DNA of 7,225 bases, from assembly GCA_017421885.1 (NCBI GenBank), contig JAFOHJ010000160.1, positions 1 to 7,225 on the forward strand, in the 5' to 3' direction. Origin of the DNA: Clostridia bacterium. GTDB lineage: Bacteria; Bacillota_A; Clostridia; Oscillospirales; Butyricicoccaceae. This document shows positions 1-4,618 of the stretch, in pieces. The position numbers were made by a program, and so were the translations under genes. Position 1 is the first letter of the stretch. Each line of letters opens with the position of its first letter. The notes beneath the pieces are model-generated. The model did not search any database. It worked only from the letters and a program-made list of their open reading frames with translations, and was not told the origin of the DNA.

Positions 1-698
1 TAATGTATACGTACATCGCTTGTGACATGCTCGCGCAGATAGTTAGCTCCAACGCTCATGATCTCGCAGGCATCAAGAGCCGAGCGTCCGTTGTAGGGAT
101 CGCCGCCTGCATGGGCTGTACGGCCCTTAAAATGGAACACAGCGCTGTTTATACCGGTGTGACGGCCGGTCATAACGCGGTTGATACTGTCGCCATGCCA
201 TGCAAAGGCACAGTCGAGCTCGTCAAAGGCACCATTACGGGCAAGGAAAGCCTTGCCTGTAAGCACTTCTTCGGCAGGACAGCCGTAGAATACCACAGTA
301 CCCTCCATACCCTTCTGCTCCAGCTCGGCCTTGATACCAACTGCAGCGGCAAGTGATGCCGCATTGAGGAGGTTATGGCCGCAGCCGTGTCCGGGTTCAC
401 CTGCGGTGACTGGCTCTTTATCGGGCTGGACCTTCTGCGAAAGGTCGGGCAGAGCATCAAGCTCACCCAGCAGGCCTATAACAGGATGGCCCTTACCCCA
501 GCGGCCAACTACACAGGTAGGCAGGCCAAATGCACCTGTTTCGACTTCAAAGCCGTATTCTTTCAGCATTTTTGCCGTCATGGCGCAGGCATTGACCTCG
601 TTATATGCTGTTTCGGGACATTCCCACATATCGTGGGCCAGCTTTATGATGTTTTCTTCTTCCTGTTTGATGGTTTTGATGGCAATGCTGTCTCTCAT
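1..698 (-). CDS. AbgB-like M20 family amidohydrolase, copy 3 (3' end cut by window)
   Basis: First 232 codons of a third amidohydrolase of the AbgB type; the gene runs off the left edge. The family (M20 peptidases, including E. coli AbgB) hydrolyses amide bonds such as that in p-aminobenzoyl-glutamate with a two-metal centre, usually in the cytoplasm. Seen here: HPVIGLLGELDALP (71-84), the GHGCGHN metal motif with C106 and H108, the acidic pair E143-E144 in GCPAEE, H168 in AWHG, and KGRTAHAGGD with H196. Downstream of that the segment is almost identical to the other two copies. The missing part should hold the last metal-binding His. The ATG at 698-696 is preceded 9 nt away by AGGAG (712-708) and aligns with the starts of the other copies. 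It is closer to copy 2 (both have SIAI, PTCVVGRWG, GELDALP) than to copy 1. True substrate unknown. Confidence 0.93.
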   Translation of the reverse strand, partial: MRDSIAIKTIKQEEENIIKLAHDMWECPETAYNEVNACAMTAKMLKEYGFEVETGAFGLPTCVVGRWGKGHPVIGLLGELDALPDLSQKVQPDKEPVTAGEPGHGCGHNLLNAASLAAAVGIKAELEQKGMEGTVVFYGCPAEEVLTGKAFLARNGAFDELDCAFAWHGDSINRVMTGRHTGINSAVFHFKGRTAHAGGDPYNGRSALDACEIMSVGANYLREHVTSDVRIH

Positions 699-715
699 AT
701 TACTTTTCTCCTTTC

Positions 716-757
716 AAAAGGAAAACCTGCCGGCCGGGAGTCTCCCCAGCCGGCAGG
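716..757 (-). terminator. Intrinsic terminator-like hairpin between copies 2 and 3
   Basis: On the minus strand CCTGCCGGC (757-749) pairs perfectly with GCCGGCAGG (734-726). A G-T pair and three G-C pairs extend the stem inward, and TTTTCCTTTT (725-716) follows. This is the form of a factor-independent terminator. It stops only 3 nt before the AGGAG of copy 3, leaving no room for a promoter between them, so copy 3 must be read through it or be controlled by it. Confidence 0.8.
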
Positions 758-783
758 CCTGAATCAATTGCTTATCTGTTGTT

Positions 784-822
784 GGGTCCCCTCGCCGCTA
801 ATCTATTTATACTGGGGTCCCC
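784..822 (-). repeat. Connector repeat in the copy 2/copy 3 gap (unit U3, short form)
   Basis: Read on the minus strand: GGGGACCCC (822-814), spacer AGTAT, AAATAGATT (808-800), then GCGGCGA and a second GGGACCC-type box (791-784). The same connector occurs twice in the gap between copies 1 and 2 (2350-2372 and 2426-2448). The stretch 784-798 also repeats at 2365-2379. Compared with that gap, the hairpins between the two boxes are absent. The rest of the 139-base gap holds only the stop hairpin, a short unremarkable stretch (758-783), the terminator and the ribosome binding site. Confidence 0.8.
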
Positions 823-849
823 GGAAGTAATCTCCGATTACTTCTGGGG
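819..849 (-). repeat. Inverted repeat spanning the copy 2 stop codon
   Basis: On the minus strand the last codons of copy 2, CCCC then AGAAGTAATC (849-836 with the stop TAA at 840-838), pair with GATTACTTC (832-824) and GGGG (822-819) across a 3-nt loop. There is one C/A mismatch. The distal GGGG belongs to the GGGGACCCC connector box. It is not followed by a T-run, so it is not a classical terminator. Copy 1 has the same arrangement with different arm sequence. Confidence 0.85.
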
Positions 850-2226
850 CTGAGGTACGGGAATATCCATGGGGATGGGGCAGTTATAGGGTTCGATCTT
901 GATCATTTCCTCGAACTCCTTCTTTGCTGCCTCGAGGTGCTCGGGCTCCTCGATCATCTTGATAGCTGCAGCTGCAACTACCTCGGCGCCGAACAGCATG
1001 CCCTTATAGCCGATGCCCATGCCTGCGCAGGCTGTGATCTGCCAGCTGTGGCCGGGAGCAGCGAGGTTGCATGTAGCTGTGTTTACGCCGATGCAGGGAA
1101 CGATGTGCTGAACATCAGCAACGTCGGTGGAACCGCCGCCGCCCATTCTCTTAACAAGAGGAGCAACACCGTCATGGATGGGGCAGCCTTCCAGCTGGCC
1201 GTTTGCCTTCATTGTGGCATACTGGTCGCTGTTATTGTTGAGCTCGTGGGCAAATGCCAGCTCTTCTTCTGTCCACTGGGGCTTCTCCATCTCTTCCATC
1301 AGAGCATGTGTCATTCTTGCCATATACTCATTAGCCATGCCGTTGTAGCAGCCACCGTGGAACTCGATCTCGAGCTCGGTCTCGGTCATATGAGCTGCGC
1401 CTTCAGCACACTTTACAAGGCGTGCATAGGTCTCTTCGATATTCTTGCGGTTCATGCCGCGGACATAGTACCATACCGAAGCCTTATCGGGAACGATATT
1501 GGGAGCTGTGCCGGCTTCCTTATATACATAGTGGATACGGATGTCGCCTGTTACGTGCTCGCGCAGATAGTTTGCACCAACGCTCATGATCTCGCATGCG
1601 TCGAGAGCCGAACGGCCGTTGTAGGGGTCGCCGCCTGCATGGGCTGTGCGGCCCTTGAAGTGGAATGTTGCGCTGTTGAGGCCGTTGCCGCCGCCAAGGC
1701 CTACCGAGTTCATCTTGCCGCCGTGCCATGCAAATGCACAGTCAAGATCCTTGAAGGCGCCGTTGCGGGCCATAAATACCTTACCTGTCAGAAGCTCTTC
1801 TGCGGGGCAGCCGTAGAATACGACTGTGCCGGGCAGGTTCTTTGCTTCCATCTCGGCCTTCATGCCGACTGCTGCTGCGAGGCAGGCTACATTCAGCAGG
1901 TTGTGGCCGCAGCCCTGACCTGCACCGCCGACTACGACGGGTTCCTTTGTTGTCTGGAGCTTCTGGCTCATGCCGGGAAGAGCATCAAGCTCACCGAGCA
2001 GGCCGATCACGGGATGGCAGCTGCCCCAACGTCCGACTACGCAGGTGGGCAGGTCGTATGCGCCTACTTCTACCTCAAAGCCATACTTTTCGAGGACTTC
2101 AGCTGTCCATGCGCATGCCTTGACTTCGTTATAACCTACTTCGGGATTATCCCACATCTTCTGTGCGAGATCGATGAATGTCTCTTTTTCATTTCTGATC
2201 TTTTCGATAGCGATAGAACCGATCAT
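838..2226 (-). CDS. AbgB-like M20 family amidohydrolase, copy 2
   Basis: Complete 462-residue protein of the AbgB type (E. coli AbgB is 481). The M20 family cleaves amide or peptide bonds with a di-metal centre. Expected ligands and catalytic residues are visible: C106 and H108 in GQGCGHN, E143-E144 in GCPAEE, H168 in AWHG, H196 in KGRTAHAGG, the STDVADV motif (366-372), and H393 in APGHSWQ. Residues about 1-180 and 300-462 should form the catalytic domain and about 185-300 the inserted lid/dimerisation domain. The C-terminal YNCPIP tail is also typical of AbgB. The protein has no signal peptide or membrane segment and should be cytoplasmic. The ATG is 8 nt from AGGAG (2239-2235). It is the middle gene of three tandem paralogues; no promoter is seen directly upstream, so it is probably cotranscribed with copy 1. 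No AbgA partner or AbgT-type transporter lies in the window, so p-aminobenzoyl-glutamate as substrate is unproven; N-acyl amino acids or dipeptides are alternatives. Confidence 0.95.
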   Translation of the reverse strand: MIGSIAIEKIRNEKETFIDLAQKMWDNPEVGYNEVKACAWTAEVLEKYGFEVEVGAYDLPTCVVGRWGSCHPVIGLLGELDALPGMSQKLQTTKEPVVVGGAGQGCGHNLLNVACLAAAVGMKAEMEAKNLPGTVVFYGCPAEELLTGKVFMARNGAFKDLDCAFAWHGGKMNSVGLGGGNGLNSATFHFKGRTAHAGGDPYNGRSALDACEIMSVGANYLREHVTGDIRIHYVYKEAGTAPNIVPDKASVWYYVRGMNRKNIEETYARLVKCAEGAAHMTETELEIEFHGGCYNGMANEYMARMTHALMEEMEKPQWTEEELAFAHELNNNSDQYATMKANGQLEGCPIHDGVAPLVKRMGGGGSTDVADVQHIVPCIGVNTATCNLAAPGHSWQITACAGMGIGYKGMLFGAEVVAAAAIKMIEEPEHLEAAKKEFEEMIKIEPYNCPIPMDIPVPQPQK

Positions 2227-2280
2227 TTTCTCTTCTCCTTTTATTTTAAGTTTCGAATGCCTGTATACTGGATTCTCTCA

Positions 2281-2320
2281 GGGCCCCACGATGCTTCTGC
2301 ATCGCGCCGACAGTTCGGCG
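2281..2320 (-). repeat. Two adjacent tetraloop hairpins (H4, H5) and a GGGGCCC box
   Basis: Part of the mosaic element between copies 1 and 2. CGCCGA/TCGGCG (2320-2315 with 2310-2305) closes a 4-nt loop. The next base starts CGATGC/GCATCG (2304-2299 with 2294-2289), also with a 4-nt loop. They are followed by GGGGCCC (2287-2281), which resembles the connector boxes. From here to the copy 2 start (2227-2280) only the ribosome binding site is recognisable. Confidence 0.75.
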
Positions 2321-2324
2321 TTCT

Positions 2325-2372
2325 GATTTTGCCGGATTTATTTCGGCAAAATCTATTTAATTCGGGGTCCCC
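2325..2372 (-). repeat. Connector repeat unit U2 with its hairpin (H3)
   Basis: Minus strand: GGGGACCCC (2372-2364), spacer GAATT, AAATAGATT (2358-2350). The GATT begins a perfect 10-bp hairpin, GATTTTGCCG paired with CGGCAAAATC (2353-2344 with 2334-2325) around a 9-nt loop. It shares the connector with U1 and U3 but has its own arm sequence. Confidence 0.85.
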
Positions 2373-2373
2373 T

Positions 2374-2396
2374 CGCCGCCGGTCAGAATGGCGGCG
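2374..2396 (-). repeat. GC-rich hairpin H2 between connector units
   Basis: CGCCGCC (2396-2390) pairs with GGCGGCG (2380-2374) across a 9-nt loop. It lies between units U1 and U2. Its distal arm continues into the GGGGACCCC of U2, and this junction is shared with the copy 2/copy 3 gap. Confidence 0.75.
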
Positions 2397-2399
2397 TAC

Positions 2400-2448
2400 G
2401 ATTTGCGAGTGATTCACTCACCGCAAATCTATTTGAATATGGGGTCCC
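2400..2448 (-). repeat. Connector repeat unit U1 with its hairpin (H1)
   Basis: Minus strand: GGGACCCC (2448-2441), spacer ATATTC, AAATAGATT (2434-2426). The GATT opens a hairpin, GATTTGC paired with GCAAATC (2429-2423 with 2406-2400), with an inner GTGAG/CTCAC-type stem and a 3-nt bulge. Same layout as U2, different arm sequence. Confidence 0.82.
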
Positions 2449-2477
2449 AAAAAATAAGCTGAAGCTTATTTTTTGGG
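2446..2477 (-). repeat. Perfect inverted repeat spanning the copy 1 stop codon
   Basis: On the minus strand CCCAAAAAATAAGC (2477-2464), which contains the two final Lys codons and the TAA stop, pairs with GCTTATTTTTTGGG (2459-2446) over a TTCA loop: 14 bp without mismatch. The last GGG is part of the GGGACCCC connector. The T-run lies inside the stem, not after it, so a classical terminator is doubtful, although some loss of transcripts or 3'-end protection is possible. Confidence 0.88.
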
Positions 2478-3848
2478 CTGAGGAATGGGTACTTCCTTGG
2501 GGATGGGACAATTATATGTCTTGCCGTTCATGACCTCAGCAAACTCGGCCTTTGCAGCCTCGACCAGAGCCTTGTCCTCATAGAACTTCATAGCTGCGGC
2601 AGCCATTACCTTAGCGCCGTAGATCATGCCCTTATGGCCGATGGAGTGGCCTGCGCATGCTGTCAGCTGCCAGCTGTGGCCGGGTGTTGCAATAGAGCTT
2701 GTGGCTGTCATGACCTGAGCGCAGGGAACGATGTGCATAACATCACCGACATCGGTGGAGCCATAGCCGTTGGTGTGCTGGATATCGAGCACCGAGCTAT
2801 GGATGGAAGGATGTGCCTTGCCGCTCTGTACCATGCTGTCATACATGGGGCTGAGCTTGTTGAGCTCGTCGCCAAAGGCCAGCTCTTCTTCTGTCCATAC
2901 GGGGAGAGGTGTTTCCAGCAGAGCTTCGTGAGAAGCCTTGATGAGAACCTTGTTATTGAGTGTGTTGTAGCAGCCACCCAGGAACTCGATCTCGACCTCT
3001 GTCTCGGTCATGTGAGCTGCGCCCTCTGCACACTTGATGAGTCTCTTATATGTATCTTCGATAGCTTCGCGGCTGAATGCGCGGACATAGTACCAGACCG
3101 ATGCCTTATCGGGAACGATGTTGGGCGCTGTGCCGGCTTCCTTGTATACATAGTGGATGCGGACATCGCCTGTTACGTGCTCGCGGAGATAGTTTGCGCC
3201 AACACTCATGATCTCGGCTGCGTCGAGAGCCGAACGGCCGTTATAGGGATCGCCTCCGGCATGAGCTGTGCGTCCCTTGAAGTGGAAGATCGCACTGTTA
3301 AGGCCGGTCATGATGCCGTCTGTTACTTCGTTAGTTGTGCTGCCGTGCCAGGAGAATGCCAGGTCGAGGTCGCGGAAAGCGCCTTCACGTGCCATAAATG
3401 CCTTGCCTGTCAGAACTTCCTCACCGGGGCAACCATAGAATACGACTGTACCCTCAAGACCCTTCTCTTCCAGCTCAGCCTTGATGCCGAGAACTGCGCC
3501 AAGAGAAGTTGTGCCCAGCAGATTGTGTGCACAGCCCTGACCGGGATCACCGGATACAACTGCTTCCTTAGTTGTCTGAACCTTCTGGCTCATGCCGGGA
3601 AGAGCATCATACTCGCCGAGGATACCGATGACAGGATGGCCCTTGCCCCATGTAGCTCTAATGGAGGTGGGCATGCCGTAAAGGCCTGTCTCTACTTCAA
3701 ATCCGTATTCCTTAAGGGCCTCAGCCAGCCATGCGCAGGCCTTGACCTCGTTGTATGCCGTTTCAGGCTCGTGCCACATCTTCTGGGCCAGATCGATCAG
3801 CTTATCGGCTTCCTTGTCGATAACATTGTACGCTGTTGTGTAGCTCAT
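2466..3848 (-). CDS. AbgB-like M20 family amidohydrolase, copy 1
   Basis: Complete 460-residue AbgB-type amidohydrolase, first of three tandem paralogues. Visible family features: HPVIGILGEYDALPG (71-85), GQGCAHN with metal ligands C106 and H108, E143-E144 in GCPGEE (catalytic base and metal ligand in M20D relatives), H168 in SWHG, H196 in KGRTAHAGG, STDVGDV (364-370), H391 in TPGHSWQ, and the tail YNCPIPKEVPIPQP, which closely follows E. coli AbgB. No signal peptide or membrane segment. The residue between the Cys and His ligands is Ala where copies 2 and 3 have Gly. The ATG at 3848 is 10 nt from AAGGA (3863-3859). It has its own promoter (3924-3952), separated from nrdG by a terminator, so it starts a new transcription unit probably including copies 2 and 3. 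Family assignment is firm; the substrate is unknown, since neither an AbgA partner nor a transporter is in view. Confidence 0.96.
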   Translation of the reverse strand: MSYTTAYNVIDKEADKLIDLAQKMWHEPETAYNEVKACAWLAEALKEYGFEVETGLYGMPTSIRATWGKGHPVIGILGEYDALPGMSQKVQTTKEAVVSGDPGQGCAHNLLGTTSLGAVLGIKAELEEKGLEGTVVFYGCPGEEVLTGKAFMAREGAFRDLDLAFSWHGSTTNEVTDGIMTGLNSAIFHFKGRTAHAGGDPYNGRSALDAAEIMSVGANYLREHVTGDVRIHYVYKEAGTAPNIVPDKASVWYYVRAFSREAIEDTYKRLIKCAEGAAHMTETEVEIEFLGGCYNTLNNKVLIKASHEALLETPLPVWTEEELAFGDELNKLSPMYDSMVQSGKAHPSIHSSVLDIQHTNGYGSTDVGDVMHIVPCAQVMTATSSIATPGHSWQLTACAGHSIGHKGMIYGAKVMAAAAMKFYEDKALVEAAKAEFAEVMNGKTYNCPIPKEVPIPQPKK

Positions 3849-3883
3849 AATGTGCTGTTCCTTTCTTTTATGAAAAATCCTTT

Positions 3884-3911
3884 TTATAGCTATAATCAGG
3901 GCAATATGCCC
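3884..3911 (-). promoter_or_regulatory. Palindromes in the leader of the amidohydrolase unit
   Basis: Between the expected transcription start (about 3917) and the ribosome binding site are two symmetric sequences. GGGCA-TAT-TGCCC (3911-3899) could form a small 5' hairpin. TTATAGCTATAA (3895-3884) is a perfect 12-bp palindrome that could be an operator. Neither matches a named regulator site that I can recognise. Confidence 0.4.
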
Positions 3912-3923
3912 AAAACCAATACA

Positions 3924-3952
3924 ATTATACGCTGTTTTGTGTTAATTATCAA
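3924..3952 (-). promoter_or_regulatory. Sigma-A promoter for the amidohydrolase genes
   Basis: -35 TTGATA (3952-3947), 17-bp spacer, -10 TATAAT (3929-3924). Only one base differs from consensus. Predicted start near 3917 gives a leader of about 68 nt to the copy 1 ATG. An AT-rich inverted repeat (TTAATT/AATTAA, 3942-3963) flanks the -35 and might bind a regulator. Confidence 0.85.
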
Positions 3953-4012
3953 TCAACAATTAAAGCAGAACGATTTTTTAGGCATAGTAACCAATCTTTT
4001 TCAGCACATTGA

Positions 4013-4054
4013 CAAAAAGAAAATGCCACCCGGCAATAAAGCCGGATGGCATTT
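4013..4054 (-). terminator. Intrinsic terminator of the nrdD-nrdG operon
   Basis: Twelve nt after the nrdG stop, AAATGCCATCCGGC (4054-4041) pairs with GCCGGGTGGCATTT (4034-4021) around a TTTATT loop: 14 bp with one G-T pair. It is followed by TCTTTTTG (4020-4013). A clear factor-independent terminator that separates this operon from the amidohydrolase genes. Confidence 0.92.
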
Positions 4055-4066
4055 GAATAACTGATA

Positions 4067-4618
4067 TTAAACACGCTCGGGGACAATGGCCGGGAAAGGA
4101 TCTTCGCCTGCGATCCATCGGCCGTCTTCCTTGAGGACGACTTCTCCCCTACTGAGGCTTGCAGGAACATCGATGATGCGCTGGTTCTCAGAACCCTTGA
4201 AACGGATGTCAAGATTTCTCTGATCCATGATAAATGGGCCATCTATGACAACATCCAGCAGTCTGAGCAGCTCTCCCCTGCTTCCGCCTTCACTGAGAAG
4301 CTTTTCATAGACATAGCCTGTGTATGCTGCCAGCTCGAGCTTCATCTCTTTGACTGCCTTTGCAAACTCCAGCAGCTTATCGGCCTGATCAAAGGGTTCG
4401 CCGCCCGAAAGGGTGACTCCTGTGATCATGGGATCACGTCTGATGGCTTCAAGCATCTCTTCGGTGCTCTTGAAGCTTCCGCCGTTATAGTCGTGTGTCT
4501 CGGGATTGTGGCAGCCGGGGCAATTATGTGCGCAGCCCTGTGTAAACACCGTGTATCTGATGCCCGGTCCATCGGTGATGGATTCACTCACGATGCCGTT
4601 TATCCTGATATCAGACAC
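4067..4618 (-). CDS. nrdG: Anaerobic ribonucleoside-triphosphate reductase activating protein NrdG
   Basis: Radical-SAM activase of class III ribonucleotide reductase, 183 residues (E. coli NrdG is 154). It cleaves S-adenosylmethionine with a [4Fe-4S] cluster and abstracts hydrogen from the C-terminal glycine of NrdD. Seen: the cluster motif CX3CX2C at C29, C33 and C36, the TDGPGIRYTVFTQGC lead-in (16-29), the SAM-binding GGEP (72-75), YTGY (99-102), VIDGPF (124-129), and RFKGSENQRIID (139-150), a sequence typical of NrdG. The start is GTG (4618-4616), overlapping the last 8 nt of nrdD (GTGTCTGA). AGGG about 10 nt upstream is a weak ribosome binding site, so translation is probably coupled to nrdD. 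The C-terminal ~30 residues beyond RIIDVP are variable in the family. It ends the operon just before a strong terminator. Confidence 0.97.
   Translation of the reverse strand: MSDIRINGIVSESITDGPGIRYTVFTQGCAHNCPGCHNPETHDYNGGSFKSTEEMLEAIRRDPMITGVTLSGGEPFDQADKLLEFAKAVKEMKLELAAYTGYVYEKLLSEGGSRGELLRLLDVVIDGPFIMDQRNLDIRFKGSENQRIIDVPASLSRGEVVLKEDGRWIAGEDPFPAIVPERV

Noticed and set aside
2236..2256. Possible -10 (TAAAAT) for a separate copy 2 promoter
   Set aside because: No acceptable -35 at 16-18 bp, and the transcript would start inside the ribosome binding site.
2281..2477. CRISPR array or tandem direct-repeat locus in the copy 1/copy 2 gap
   Set aside because: The connectors are too few and irregularly spaced, the intervening sequences are self-complementary hairpins, and no cas gene is nearby.
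937..4064. Plus-strand open frames of 491 and 476 codons (937-2412 and 2634-4064) opposite copies 2 and 1
   Set aside because: Similar to each other only because the sense genes are paralogues. They run through the hairpin element and terminator regions and show no recognisable domain.
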